Shown here piece after piece: positions 1 to 29,440 of a DNA stretch of 64,000 nt; position 1 is the stretch's first letter, and the number at the start of each line of letters is the position of its first letter. This DNA is from Mytilus edulis (lineage: Eukaryota; Mollusca; Bivalvia; Mytilida; Mytilidae): positions 73,793,335 through 73,857,334 of the forward strand of contig NC_092354.1 in assembly GCF_963676685.1 (NCBI RefSeq), given 5' to 3'. The notes beneath the pieces were generated by a model. It searched no databases and had not been told where the DNA came from. It worked only from the letters and a program-made list of their open reading frames with translations. A program made the translations under genes and the position numbers.

Positions 1-83
1 GCAACTAGGGATTGCTGCAGAAAATCAACTGAACAATTGGAAAACAACTGTCAAAAGCTTTTTTTATTAAATAAATTTTTATT

Positions 84-391
84 ATGCCCCACCTACGATA
101 GTAGAGGGGCATTATGTTTTCTGGTCTGTGAGTCCGTTCGACCGTCCGTTCGTCCGTCCGTTCGTCCGTTCGTTCGTCCGTCTGTCCCCCTTCAGGTTAA
201 AGTTTTTGGTCGAGGTAGTTTTTGATGAAGTTGAAGTCCAATCGACTTCAAACTTGGTACACATGTTCCCTATGGTATGATCTTTCTGATTTTAATGCCA
301 AATTAGAGATTTTACCCCAATTTCACGGTCCAATGAACATAGAAAATGATAGTGCGAGTGGGGCATTCGTGTACTGAGGACACATTCTTGT
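84..391 (+). repeat. Dispersed repeat with GTCCGT run (copy 1 of 5)
   Basis: Runs from 'tatgccccacctacga' through repeated GTCCGTTC to 'gacacattcttgtt'. Other copies are 6625-6904, 37225-37650 (reverse, two fragments), 49565-49640 (fragment) and 51799-52049 (reverse). The Arg-Pro-Ser frame across it is not a gene. Confidence 0.8.
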
Positions 392-475
392 TTTAAATAA
401 TTTTACATGTTTACATTGTTTAGCCAGCTAAACCTTCCACTTATTTAATAGTTATCTACCTTCTACACATTAGTG

Positions 476-620
476 GGCCTTGATGGCCGAGTGGTCTAAG
501 AAGTTACTACTGTAATCACTAGTCAATCAACCCTGTGGTTGTGAGTACAAACCCCGCTCAATTAACCTCCATGATCATGGTCTTGTAGTGGGATGCTTTT
601 ACTAATGTGTCGATTTGATT
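476..620 (+). mobile_element. tRNA-derived SINE head
   Basis: A-box-like TGGCCGAGTGG at 484-494 and B-box-like GGTTGTGAGTACAAACC at 537-553. It does not fold to a sound tRNA (no clear acceptor stem) and ends in a GATTT-rich tail, followed by another repeat. Confidence 0.6.
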
Positions 621-631
621 TGATTTTTGGT

Positions 632-800
632 GTTTTAACGCTACTTTAAAGCACTGCTTTTGGGCTTTTTCGTGGTGGCCAGTTTTTATTGGTGGAGGAA
701 GCAAAAGTGCTCGGAGAAAACCACCAACCTTTCATAGGAAAACTGATAATCCTAGTCAATTAAGATTGGAGTCGAATGCATCCACACGAGAGGGATTCGT
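632..800 (+). repeat. Dispersed repeat 'ggtggccagtttttattggt'
   Basis: Conserved block 'gtggaggaagc ... cctagtcaattaagattgga'. Related copies lie at 1620-1790, 11173-11345 and 20437-20670. Probably a shared SINE body. Confidence 0.65.
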
Positions 801-1085
801 ACTCATGACTCGTTCATAAAAAAGAACTAGAGAGTGGTCTATGGGGAAAAAGTAAATATTTGAATAAGAAATAATATAAAATTCAAAAAGATTCCGCGAG
901 TGTATTTTAAAAAGCTTTAATTTTGAAAATTCATAAAATATTGAGTTAAATTTGGGCTGCTGTGTATACATTTATAACGTCTAGCCTAAGAAGAAAATAG
1001 ATATCTATCCATAATTTACCTCGGGTGTATTCTCAAAGCATTTGAAGAATGTCTTATAGAAATTTAGATGAGGTTGTAAGTCTAA

Positions 1086-5501
<4,416 letters not shown>

Positions 5502-8500
5502 ACAAAAAAGTCCAATGGAAAAGTCCTTAAGAACAGTATTTCCAATTATCAACTAATCAAGGGAGATAATTTGTGCTTTTGATAATTATATAATGAATCT
5601 CAATTTATATTATCAAATGAATATTCCATAAGTTTGTTTAAAAAATAATATATATTTACAGTACTTTTGGTGAATTGGTGCATAATAATTTGTAAATGAT
5701 TAGCATATCTACAAATACTTGAATGCGATTGGTTGCTAGAACTTTTGTCCTTGGTTTATACTTTAATAGACATTGCTGAGACTACTTTCTAAACTTTTGT
5801 AAAAACTACGGTATGTTGATTTCACTGTAATGTATTTGTTCATTGAACAGAATTCTGGAGTTTCCTCCAAGAAAGTTGAGATCTATAAAAATAACCAATG
5901 GTTGATTTGCTAGCTATTAGAGGATTTAACAAACTTTTTTGTGTGTGTTAACTGGACCCTTAACTCACAAATTTATATAAAAGTCCTTCAGATAATTATT
6001 CAGTTTATGAGTTATATAGTTAACACCTGGAAATAACCTCAAGAAAAAAAGAGATCTGTTACATTCATATATATTAATTAGTACCGTCCTGTTTTTTTTC
6101 AAATTATTTTTTTATAAGATTGAAAATTATGTTTTGGTTTCTAAATTTTTAAAATGAATGCTGCCATTTGTTTTTAATTCTTCATTATTATTGATTTATG
6201 ACATAAGTATTACATTACCCAACACTCATAAAACATTATTGAAGTTTTTTCAGACTTGTCTCCGTTGTTTGTTTATGGGTCAGAGGACCATTTTTTGAGA
6301 GACATTTATTAAGCAGGAATTTGGCAATGGCTAGTTTAATCATAGGGAATTGGGGATTTCAAGATTTGATGATATCATGATGCTTGATATAACACATTAT
6401 TTTAACTAGAAGTGGGAATTTGACATTTATTTTTTGGGGGAAATGGGATCAGACCCCACGGACCACCCCTTTTTGATGTATCAAAAAGAGGTATTATAAA
6501 ACTTGTAGAAACAAATCTATTATACAGTATTTTGTTTGTTAGTTGAAAATTATAAATGTAACTTCTATGTCATTTGGTCTCTTGCTGAGAGTTGTCTCAT
6601 TGGCAATCATACCACATCTTCTTATTTTTATGCCCCATTTATGGACATTATGTTTGCTGGTCTGTGCGTTGGTTCGTCTGTCCATCTATTCGTTCATCCG
6701 TCCTTCTTCAGTTTAAAGTTTTGGTTAAAGTTTTTTATGAAGTTGAAGTCCAATCAACTTGAAACTTAGTAGACATGTTCTTTATGTTATAATTTTTCTA
6801 ATTTTAATGCCAAATTAGAGATTTTACCCCATTTTCACGTTCCACTGAACATAGAAAATGATAGTAACAATGGGGCATCTGTGTACTTGGGACACATTCT
6901 TGTTATATTATGTTGTTAGATGGCCATTAATGTATCATTGATGTTTTTTTGCATTTTTTCATATTCATAATTTGTATTCTATATTTTATTTAATGTGCAA
7001 TTAGGTTAGATAGCTTTACTTTTATTATATATTTGTATGCAATTTTAAATAATTCTTGCTCCTCACTAGCCCCTGGCTTTATTTTTATTATATATTTGTA
7101 TGCAATAGTTATTATCTAGAGTCCGGTGGTGGCCTCAAAAAGAGGAAGTTCAATGACTCATCTGTTTTAAACTGTATCCCTGTTCCCTTACTCATCATAC
7201 AATTGTGCCCTTGTCCCACCTCCATTAAACTGTGTCCCTATTTCCTTACTCATCATACAATTGTGCCCTTGTCTCGCCTCAGTGTGTAGGATTGATTGAT
7301 AAACTTAAGAATGGGAATAGGGAAGGATTGCTTTACATTGCATTAGCGCTAAAAGGCTATTTCCCCAGGTAATCTATATTAATTGGCTTCATTTTGTCCA
7401 TTATTCCTTTCCTTTATTTTAGACTGATGAAGGTAAATTGCCTCAGATGAATATCAAATTTTCAATAAACAAGTCTAAATGAAACGTATGTCTAGCTGGA
7501 TCTTCGACCTCATTTTTAAAGATTGGTGACCACATCGTTTAGGCCAATATTAAACTTTTTCTTTTGTTTTATAATCAGGCTACAGCAATTCAAGGCTGTA
7601 AGAATAGAACATAATATAATGTAAGACTCTAGGAATGATCTGAATTTTTTTTTAAAAGATATGGAGTTATTTCCCTTACACTGTACTTTTCTTTAATATA
7701 AAGTTATTTAATTTTCTGTAAATAAATGTTAAATATAAGGTCAAATCATTTTACTAATTCAATTGAAATATCAAACATTTATATACTGCATGAAATAAAC
7801 ATTTTTTCCATACATTAATTATATTATACCTATAAGAGGCTATAGCTGGAAGCTTCTATGGCTGGGCCATATTATTTCACCTGTGTCTGTCTGTCATTTC
7901 AAATGAATACTAAAACAGATATTTTTCCCTTAAGTCTGTAGTTGTTGAGCTATTTTTTTTAAACGGGTATATTATGATTTATGATTATGATTTAATATGA
8001 GTAACAAATATAGATCAAAATTCGTTTCAAATAACCTGCCCAGGTAAAATTATATTCCAGCATTTTTTTAATGATTAAACATTCATTTTGCCAACAAATC
8101 AAGTTTTTCATGCTGGTGACTCTTTTAAACAAATACCTTTCAGCTTTTGAAAATGTTTTTTCCCTAGTCATAACTTAAGTGCCATAATATTGAATTTTTT
8201 TATTATGTATCTTTGAATTATTGTTTTTTAAAATGAAGTCTTTTAAAGGCTTAGTGCCATAGCACTTAAAATTATTTATTGTGTAACTTTGAATCATATT
8301 TTAAAAAATGAAGTCTTTTAAAGACATGACATGTGTTACAGCAGGAGCCTTAATACACACTATACATATATCTATATGCATGTCTATAAAGATGTTTTGC
8401 TTTAAGCTTGTGTTCCATATATTGTTGTTGATATGTGTTGCCATATATTTGTGTTCTATATATTGTTAAGCTTTATCTTTACATGATACAAATTCTATTT

Positions 8501-9318
8501 TTTATTCTGTGGTATTTAAAATCAAACATTTAAGACTCACTTTTTTACTAACAAGGATCTGCTGTATTTTTTTCTGAGAATCTGTAAATTTATATATATT
8601 TTATTTTTATTCCTGCTAGTAGCTTGGTACTTTAATAATTTTAGTTGGTAATCGTAAAATAATATAAAAGATCATTTTGTAGTAGCTAAAAAAATCATTG
8701 CCTTTGTATTTTTCAATAAATTTTAAACATTTGCTATGAAATTACAATAAGGAGATAATTTTAGATTGGTAGAATAACTATTTTCTACTTCTAAGTGTTT
8801 TCAATGAACTTGAACACTTATTACTAAATAACAAAAGGGAGAGAATCCTAGAAATTTTAACATGGATTACAAAAGTCCAAAAAGGGAGATAAATTTAGAT
8901 TGGTCGAATATTAAGTTTTTGCTTCTATTGATTTTTCAATAAGTGTTTAGATTGATTTTATTTCTTACTGAGACTAACTTCAAAACATTTCGCTTTATTT
9001 TCACTTGAATTAACCATATTTTGGCTACTCTACTTATTTTCTTATATGTTTATTTCTAAATAACTGTTTTCTAATATGAATATAGTTAATAGCTTGCAAA
9101 TTAGTTAAAAATGATCTACAAAAACTATAAAAACTTATTTGGACCTATCAACCATGATAATGAAATCAAGTTCAGATGTTACCTGTCTGTAAAACATGTT
9201 CACCTAAAAAGCATTCCTTATACCAAATATAAGTCACCTATTGCTTATAGTATCTCAGGAACAGGCCTAAAGAAAAACAAAAAATGGCTAATCAACAAAG
9301 AACCAGGGTGCAGCTTAA
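5502..9318. other. Intergenic, downstream of SQOR copy 1: no gene seen
   Basis: AT-rich. Contains the GTCCGT repeat (6625-6904), a 60-bp duplicated motif 'actcatcatacaattgtgcc' (7171-7280) and an 80-bp duplication around 'aatgaagtcttttaaag' (8170-8330). Open frames are short and without homology I recognise. Part is probably 3' UTR; AATAAA at 7469 and 7723 are candidates. Confidence 0.6.
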
Positions 9319-10281
9319 TATACGACCACAGAGGTCGAACCCTGAACAGTTGGGGCAAGTATGGACACAACATTAAAGCTTGATACAGCTCTGAATTTGG
9401 ATTGTGATCAAATTTTGACATAATGAGTTTCTGACAAAAAACAAATGTCAAGATCTTACAAATCTATTGCACAATATTGTGTAGGCAAGGATTTCTTCTT
9501 CAAACTTTTCAAAAATTTGGAATTTGAGAAATTTGGACAGAAAAAAAATTGAAAACTACTAACACCCCCCTTTTTTTGCAATTAGTCAAACACCTGACAT
9601 TTCTTTATACATAATTTACAAATAGTGTAAAGGAGGTAAATCTGAACATACCCAACATTGCATGTTAAATTTTTGGGAATTATCTCCCTTACACTGCTTT
9701 TAAATTGTCTTAATTGTCCATTGACCAGAAAAACCTAGTTTTCCCCTTTATTTATCCCTTATTCCAAAACATTTTAAGCCAGAACCCCCCAAAGTCAATA
9801 CTAACCATCCCTTTATGGTATGGAACCTTGTAGCATATAAATTTCAGAGAGATTTAAACACTTAAAAATAAGTTATAGACTGGAAATTACAAAAATGCTA
9901 ATTTGGGCCCCTTTTTTGGCCCCAGTTTCCTAAACCTTTGGAACCATAACCACCAAAATCACTCCAAACCTTCTACCTGTAGTATTAAACATTGTGGTAC
10001 AATTTCAGAGCAATTGAAATACTTATACACAAGTTGATATCCTAAAGGTAGAAAAATGCTTATTTTGGGCCCCTAATTCCAAAACAGTATCATCATCCCC
10101 AAAATCCTTCCCAACCTTCCTTTTGAGGTATTGAACCTTTTTATAAAATTTCATAGAGATCTATTCACTTAAACTAAAGTTATTGTCCACACACCAAATG
10201 TGTCTTCGGACGATGCAGACGACACAGACGACGACAACATCATACTTTTATACGAACTCCAAAAAATTTCACGGTCGTATA
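9319..10281 (+). mobile_element. DNA element with TATACGACC ends, copy 1
   Basis: Starts ATACGACCACAGAGGTCGAA and ends CACGGTCGTATAAAA, similar inverted ends. The body matches 34714-35506 ('gaacagttggggcaagtatg', 'acaaatgtcaagatcttac'). It lies between the SQOR genes. Confidence 0.75.
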
Positions 10282-10320
10282 AAAACTAACCTGAAGACTT
10301 CACTTAGCCTTTAAATTAAT

Positions 10321-10759
10321 ATGGGGACAAAGTCCCCAATTACGGTTGAAAAATTGAAAAAAAAAAAAAATCGGGAAAATTTCACGAATTTTTCATTCTA
10401 CTAATGAACTCAAAATCGTTAACTTTTTTTTTCAGATCTACTTCCGTTTCCGGTCTTCTTCCGTTTCCGGTCTTGTTTGCATGAGACTTTGAATAAAATG
10501 TATATTTATCAACATATCAACAAATATAGGAAGAAATTCAACACCCAATCATTTTTAATAATTGTTTGATATGAAAAAAAATGTTACCTGGATAACAGCG
10601 TTTCTTTGTTTACATTGAATATGACGTCATAACTTAAATAACATCACAACTAAATCCCTCACAACAGAACCAATATTGGAAACGTTACAGTATTTCTGTT
10701 TCTTTTATCAACATGTTTGAATTAAAAAAAAAAAATTAAAATACAGACTTCGTCCCCAT
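10321..10759. mobile_element. 439-bp MITE, termini ATGGGGACRAAGTC
   Basis: The left end ATGGGGACAAAGTC and right end GACTTCGTCCCCAT are near-perfect inverted repeats. The interior holds a doubled 'cttccgtttccggtc'. Confidence 0.78.
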
Positions 10760-13700
10760 TCACTGGTTATGCCTGCCTCATATTATAAATATTCTTTTTT
10801 TTCTACAGATTTGATATTTTTTTATAGTTCTTCTGATTTAGTGAAATCAATCCATCTCAAGTTTTACTACATTTAAAGTACTGCAGAAATTGCCAATAGT
10901 GCAATTAAAGGTTGTAATTATTTGTTAACTTGTTTAATTCTTGTGGAGATATTAACTGGTGGAGAATATTATTTACTTCTGTGTTAACTGCTTGTTCAAT
11001 AAAATATACACTAATCTTAGTTACTGTGATTATTGCTTACTGTCCTGTACACGATTGTAAATATATTTTCATAATCAAAAGCAAGTCTTCATTCACTAAT
11101 CCCAGCAACAGTGATGAATTTCATAAACATGCATTTGATCAAGAATACATGAGATTTAGATTTAGATTTTCTGTTTTAACACCACTTTTAAGCACCGCTT
11201 TTGGGCTATTGTGTGGTAGCCAGTTTTATTGGTGAAGGAAGACAGAGTGCCAATCTTACAATCCTAGTCAATTAAGATTGGATTCAAGTGCACCTGCACA
11301 AGCAGAATTAGAACTCACAACCTCAGTGTTGACTGGCTACTGAAAGCTACATGAAATTACATATATCAAAATTTAATGAATCATGTTATCCTAGTCTGAA
11401 AAATCAATCCTTAGCAATTATAAGAGAGGGATCTTCTTATGATGAAACCATGTATTGAAGATCCATTGGTGGCCTTCGACTGTTTTCTGCTCTTTGGTCA
11501 GGTTATTGTCTCTTTGACACATTCCTCATTTCTATTCTCAATTTTATCCAAGTTTGGGTCCAATACAGGCATCACATTTTCATTAAACTCAAAAAATCTT
11601 TTTTTTTAGTGTCTGGCCTTCAGCTCAACCTAAAAAATGGATGGGTTTAACCACCAGGCCTTATCTGACTCCATGCCAACAAATCTTTGCTTTTACTACT
11701 AAATATTGTGTGTACCTGGCAGAAAAGTACTAAATACCAATTTTGAAGTTTGGTTTGAAAAAAACCAATTGAAGATTGAGATTGAACCAAAGGCCCCCAA
11801 CATTCAAGATGAAACAACTGTAATAAACTTGCATTTTCAACAAGGGACTTACAAACAAATAATACTACAAATACAAGTGCAGAGTATTGAGCTGTTGGAA
11901 CAACCAGATGTAATTACAGTGAAACCTGTGTTATATGACACACTTGAGGACCAGAAAAAAATGTCAGATTAAGCAAGGTGTAAGAATACTCAAGTTTTTT
12001 CTGCAATGATAGGCACAATTTGGGACCATGAAAATGTGTTAGTTAAAAATGGATTTTGGAATACTCAGGTGTCCGATTAGGCAGGTTACACTGTAGTTAA
12101 AATTGTTCAACCCCCCTTTGCCTGGAACAGTAGTTAAACAAGACAGCAATAGATTTTCAAAAGAAGAAACAAATCCTCTAAACAAGCCATTCTAAAAATC
12201 CATGCAGATGAATCACTACTTATCTATGTAAATATAGGAAGATGTGGTATGAGTGCCAATGAGACAACTCTCCATCCAAATAACAATTTATAAAAGTAGA
12301 CCCTTATAGGTCAATGTACGGCATTCAACACGGAGCCTTGGCTCACACGGAACAACAAGCTGTAAAGGGCCCCAAAAATTACAAATGTAAAACCATTCAA
12401 ATGGGAAAACCAGCGGTATAATCTATATAAATTTTTTTTTTTTAAATTACATATATAAGGGAGCTGAATCATATGAAAGAAAACAAACAAATTTCTTTAA
12501 AATAATGTAATAATTTATTGTATTTAAACAATTTTAACATGGACAAAAGGTTCAAACACCATTTTTTTATAATCAAAAAATTAATTGAACATTCCTCACT
12601 TACATATGTGTTTACCTACAATTATATATATAAAATGACATTAAGACTGTCTTATTTGCTTCTTTTGGTGTTTACATTTTCTTTATTGATAAATGCTAAA
12701 TAAAGTTTATCAAATGCTACTTAATAAGGCTACAACATGGTCAAATGGGAACTTGGAGGGCAAGCTTGTAACCTGAGGTCTCACTTCAAAGGACATGTTG
12801 CTTTTAAAAATGTCTGAAACAGAGAATTAAATTCGTTTATAATTGATAGATTTTTAAATGTGACCATGTGACCTAAGAGGGGTACATGACTTAAGACCTC
12901 TTCATATACAACAGAACTAAATAGTTATCAAAATATTTAAGTACAACAGTTTAGTTCAAATTTAAATGATATCAAAAACAGCAACAGTATAAAAAATATA
13001 TTATTAAAATCAATCAGATGGACAAATAAAATATATATTGTGTGTGAATCATAGAAGTAACATCAAAGTTAATTTCTGACCTTACAAAATTTTGTGCATA
13101 AAACAATGCAAACTGTAATTTCGGAAAATAAGGCATCTGTATACATAGCAAGATATGAGGTATCAGGGTTTTAACCTTATGAAATGTAAATTTAAAGCTT
13201 AAAAAAGGAAGTACATTTCTTCTGTCATCACATAAAAAGCCCCCAGGGGGGCACAAGTTTTTTTTTCAATCTGTGAGTTTATTATCATGATCACACGCAA
13301 GACAAACAAAATTACTTAAAATCTTCTTAACAAATAACAAGCATGTTGTTTTTAATAAATAACCAACATGAACTAAACAAAAACAAAATAAAAGCACTTT
13401 CATGACTTAGGAACATATGAATTGATTGAATAACTCATCTTGTAAAAACTTTGAAATTGTGCTGTTAAACCAAATCAAACACACAACAAATTGCATGCAA
13501 CAATCAAAAGTTTAATTAATTAATGTTGTTTTTCAATGTTGACAACCTTTGATAAAACAAATCTTTAATTTACTCCCTGATGCAGGAAAAAATTGTGAAA
13601 CAAAAATACATTTAATTGAGGAACCTGAGGTGGGTTTTCAGATTAGCAAAAAGTGGGAAAGTAATGTGGGGTTGTGAGAAAATCAGAGTATCATCATTGT

Positions 13701-14841
13701 TCGTTGGATGCTAATTTTCATGGGTTTTGTGGGAACTACTAGTAAACCACAAATTTTAATGTTCAACAAATTTACTATAGGGTTTGTTTGCACACATTAG
13801 CAAAATCACGAAATAAATATCCATGAAAATGCAAGTTTTCCTTAATCCATGAAAATTGATGGTTATAAAATCAGAGTATCTCCTTAATTTTTCAGCTCAG
13901 GATGACTTGTTCAAAAGAAATCCATGTAAATCTCATAAACATCAACAATTCCTAATCACAAAATCATATTCTTCAGCTTAACAAAAATCTGGTTAGACAA
14001 GATTTATATCTATTTTACATAAACTTTCAAACTAGTTCAATTTACAATTAACTGCATGGCATACCATTTGTTTAACAAGAAGAACATTTATATGGCACTC
14101 TCACAAAAAAAAATGTTTTTACAATTGTAACTTTAATATAGTCCTATACAAAAAGACAAAACATACAAAATAATCATATCTAAACCTGCAGTGGGTAGTT
14201 TTTCTGTAAAACAACTTTATAAACTTCTATCTACTCAATCTTAAATACTGTAAATTCATAACAATTTAAACATAATACAACACAATAATAAGGTGTAACA
14301 CAATTTATAAAACTGGCCTGCATTTCTTTTTAAAGCTAATAAAATAGTTTCTTTTCCTGTCTCCTAGACTTTACTAAATATTCATGCCTACTCTAACAAA
14401 CATTTTAACATATATTCAAAGTTTAGAAATTGTCCAAACAGGTAGTCAGGTAATAGTTTATACAAAATAGTTTTAAAAAAAGCTACCCTGACCTTTTAAA
14501 TAGGAGGTAGGATTCAAGAAAATCTATTTTTGGGACATAAAGTAAGAGAACTTTCTCTAATTCAATAATAAAAGAATAACAATTTCATTACCGGTAAATA
14601 AAAAAAATACAACTTTTGTGACTTTAGTTTAGTAGGCACTCATCACTCCAAAGTTCTGGAGTTATTTTTAACATATTTTATTGTTCAAAATGATATAATT
14701 ATTATTTCCAACGATAAAATGTGTTTAAACCAACTCCAAAGTGTTTGTATCAATCTATGTTTAATCACAGTAGAATAAACTTGATTGTGTTCATCAATCA
14801 TCTTCTCCAAAACATCCATAGGTCATATAGTCTCTTGTACC
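10760..14841. other. Intergenic between the convergent SQOR genes: no gene seen
   Basis: Holds dispersed repeats at 11173-11345, about 11900-12110 and 12236-12430, then plain AT-rich DNA to the end of SQOR copy 2. Confidence 0.6.
12236..12430 (+). repeat. Dispersed repeat 'agtgccaatgagacaactct'
   Basis: One of at least six copies: 15567-15740, 21137-21220 (fragment), 23350-23482, and reverse copies at 27962-28150 and 54233-54400. All share 'tcaacacggagccttggctc' or its complement where long enough. Confidence 0.8.
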
Positions 14842-25546
<10,705 letters not shown>

Positions 25547-26501
25547 TGTTTATGCGTTCAAGATTTTAGCAACTTAAGTGATGTCAACACGTTGAACAAT
25601 CGTGCGCACTATCAGAAAATATGGCCTTGAAACCTCAAATATTTGTTTTGATTCAAACAGGAAGTTGTTGAAATGGAGTAAATAAAACGCGCATGTTAGT
25701 AGGAATAGACACGTCACGTTTCAGTATACATTGAAACAAATGACCTGTGACAAACGTTCGGTGCGATTGTACGCGGTAAAACAGATCACGTTTACCATGT
25801 TTACACAATTAATGACTTTGCATTTGTTGTTTGCCAAAATTAATTGGGCTAATGACAAAACGAAGATATATAGTTATTTTGAAAATTAACTTTATTCCAG
25901 CACTTAACCGAGTTTGTCAGGCTCAGATTAAAACTGAATATTAATTACTTGAATCTATAAGTTAACCCATATGATACATGTTTCTGTGCTTTGTTCATAG
26001 TCATAACTTTAAAGCCATCGCTTCAAGCTGACATTAATTTATCATAGAGACAAAGAGGTGGATGGAATTTAAAACAAGCACTGATTTCTCTATACATCGA
26101 TCATTCAGAAATTATGCCTATGCAACATACATTAATTTTATATGTATATTGTCCAAAAGTATATAAAAGACGGACAAGATATACCAGAGGGACAGTCAAA
26201 CTTATAGATTGAAAATAAAGTAACAACGCCATGGCTAAAAATAAAAATTTAATTTATTTGTAAATACTAATTATAAAGTAAAACTTGGCAAGACGTGCTA
26301 GGGACCCTCATTTTCCTGAGTGCCCTCGAACCTTGGTCTATGTGAACCATGGCACTCTCTTCAAGTACTGGCATGCCGTGCACTAGAATAAAATTCATGA
26401 CAAAATCCTTGTTTTATTGTATTGTATTGCAGGTTATTTTGCTCTGTGTTTGTACATTCCAGAAAAACAGTTATGTAGTTTATATCGAAATACTCCTCAT
26501 G

Positions 26502-27563
26502 TGTTATATATCAGTATGTATGGTCAGATTATGTTTCTGTATGTGAGAGAGAGTAGTTCCCCTTTTGTCAGTATTTTGTATTTATGTTTGTGAGTCATCT
26601 TTGTCTGATTAAAATGTAGAAATGGAAGCTGATGTCTTTTTATGTGTCCGTATATAATCGCCTCCATCCATGCTACCAGAGCTATTCCCCGTAATTTTGA
26701 CTGTATTGCTGTTGTGTTTCATTCCGCCGTAACCTTTATTTGACTCCGTCTTTTAAAAACGTAATTATATTAACTGTATAGTTTGGTGATAACTGTATCG
26801 CCATGGTTTTGCAGATTTCCGAGAAGACCTATTTTAAAGAAAGCTGATGAATGTATTTTCTGTACAAGAACATTTTACTTAGAACTTTGTTAATTTTATG
26901 AATCCAGATACTTTTCATGTTAATATTTTGATCTACCGTACGTTATTTGTTTACTTTGTTTAAGCTAATGTGAACGTGTTTATCATTTAGCGGTGTGATA
27001 TTTATCATAAATAAAACCTTATTAAATTTAAGAGTTTAAGGTCTCTGATGATATTATCAAATGTGTATTCAGCTATTTATAATGATATCAGTTTGTCTAG
27101 TAGGAAATGCCATTAATATGTGTGTATCACTGTAATTGTTTGTGTGAGAGTAATGCGTGCATAAGGTCATCCGAGGGAGGAGTCCGAGATGCCAGACTTT
27201 CGGTTTTGCAGCGTTGATACGTTTGTTTTAAAATGGTTACTGGAGTGTGAGAGATTAACTTTATTCATGTAAACTTTCAATTTTGGAAATTATGATATAT
27301 TGTATTTTTTTTATAACACATAAACATATTGACCATTGTAAAAATTTAGTAAATTTTTGTTTTGGGGGCGGGATGTTATATATCAGTATGTATGGTCAGA
27401 TTATGTTTCTGTATGTGAGAGAGAGTAGTTCCCCTTTTGTCAGTATTTTGTATTTATGTTTGTGACGTCATCTTTGTCTGATTAAAATGTAGAAATGGAA
27501 GCTGATGTCTTTTTATGTGTCCGTATATAATCGCCTCCATCCATGCTACCAGAGCTATTCCCC
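26502..27563 (+). mobile_element. TRIM-like element: 189/190-bp direct terminal repeats, no coding capacity
   Basis: 26502-26690 and 27374-27563 are direct repeats differing by about one inserted C. Both start TGTTATATATC. Immediately before the right repeat is GGGGGCGGGA, a good polypurine tract. The internal 683 bp has no coding frame. I see no convincing tRNA primer-binding site and no clean target duplication, so strand and class are inferred. The near identity implies recent insertion or conversion. Confidence 0.6.
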
Positions 27564-28574
27564 TAGTCTGTAATACATGATATATAAAAGCCATAGGAAA
27601 TCATATACCAAAAAGGCCAGGAATTAAGTTTTCTTTTTATCTGAATTGCATGGTTTAAAGATTTAGTTTAATGACTTTTTTTTTATTTTCAACGTGTCTG
27701 GCTTTGCTATTGAAGCTGATCACTCGCTAAACTATTATAAATTGGGGCTATTTCTTAACCGTCATGAAACTGTTTAAAATTAAACACAAGTGTTTAATGA
27801 TATACAGAAAAAAAAATGTCAAAAGCACACATGTTCATTCCAAAACACTTGCGTTTAAAAAAAACATTAGCGATTTTCTTACAAGTGTTTGAAATGTTTT
27901 TAAAAATTACACTTGACAGTTTTACAGTGTAGAGAGCATATAAAAAAGCAAATACTAGTATATGATTTAGGCTTTCCCGTTTGAATGGTTTTACACTAGT
28001 AATTTTTGGGGCCCCTCATAGCTTGCTGTTCGGTGTGAGCCAATGCTATCTGGTGAAGACCGTATCTTGACCTATAATGGTTTACTTTCACAAATTGTGA
28101 CTTGAATCGAGAGTTGTCTCATTTGCACTCATACCACATCTCCATATTCAAATCTTGTCTTCCTGATCACTTTTGCTGCTTACAGTTTCTATCGGTCTTG
28201 TACGGTTTGTTTCGAGATCAAAGGCAAAAAGGGAAAATATTCAATTAAGAGCAAGAGTTCATATAAAGAGTCCACTGTACATTTCTGCCATTTTCAGAGT
28301 TTCCCTATTACAATAGAGGTTTTCATAATAGAAAAAAAAATTGCGTTTACTGCTATGCTCTGTTTTAAGCCATGCTGGTTGGGAGGTAGGGTCATCCGGC
28401 GGGACACATTATGTAAACACAATACCTTATAATGATTCTGGCCAATTTTAATTGGTTAAATGTACGTGGCACATGCATGTTTCAGTGGAGAATTCAGGTT
28501 CTTGTACAAGTTAACGACATGACACATCATAATTTTCTGACACAAAATAACTATATTTTTAATATTATTACCTG

Positions 28575-29132
28575 TTAAGGGGGCTCCTGGGTATAAATGA
28601 TTTTTTTTTTCTAATGTAGGATTTCGCTATATTTTTTCATAAATGAACTTTATCATATACTTAAAAGAAAAATGAAATAAAAAATGGGGTCACCGTTCAT
28701 TTAAGCTAAAATCTGCCTCTAGAAGAAGCATACATTTTTGTTAATGTCCTTTTTTTCTGTTGAACTAATAGGAGAAAAAGAGGAAATATCGAAATAAAAA
28801 AATAACCTAATATAAGAAATCGCTTAAATTTTACAATTATTTAGTTTATGTACAGCTTATTTGAAAACAATAATAAAAAATATAGGTCACCGATGAGTTA
28901 AAAAAGATATTTCAAATTTAAGGCAAAAAAATGGCATTTTTGCACCAAAGGGAGATAATTTGGAGCTTTTTCAATTTTTAAAGTCATCTGGGGCCAAACC
29001 AAATAATTTTTTTGGGTTGTTTTTTGTACCATATCATAAAGTAACAACTAATAGTGTAATAAATAAAATTTGTAATGAAAAAATAAAGGTTTAATTTTTT
29101 GCTAAAATTTTTGTACCCATGAGCCACCTTAA
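28575..29132. mobile_element. TTAA-flanked MITE (piggyBac-type ends)
   Basis: 558 bp. It starts TTAAGGGGGCTCCTGGGTA and ends TACCCATGAGCCACCTTAA, so TTAA target sites flank similar inverted ends. No open frame. Confidence 0.78.
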
Positions 29133-29440
29133 ATGTTTTTGCACACACAAAAAAAAACCACAAATGTGGGTAAAATCACCATACAGGGATGATATATATC
29201 TTATATGGAATAAACTGACCATCAGTAATTACTTGCTTGTATCGGCTTATCATTGGTCACTAGAAAACAATGTAAGTCTAACGGTCATTTTTTTCTTATT
29301 AAACATGATCATCTGTATAGTCTTCATTCAATTTTTATACTGATCCACTGCTGAAAATTCACTGAATACCCTTCACAATTTGATTGCAGACAATTTAGTA
29401 CTGTGTTCCTTTTCAATAAAATTCAGCATTAAGTTGATGT

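Noticed and set aside
37-225. Frame rich in Val-Arg-Pro-Ser
   Set aside because: It is translation of the GTCCGT simple run in a dispersed repeat.
484-560. tRNA gene
   Set aside because: A and B boxes are present but no acceptor stem; fits a SINE head.
9111-9383. 90-codon frame on plus strand
   Set aside because: It runs into the TATACGACC DNA element and has no recognisable domain.
11706-11972. 88-codon frame
   Set aside because: The 3' part is a dispersed repeat ('ttatatgacacacttgagga' to 'aggttacactgtag'); no homology recognised.
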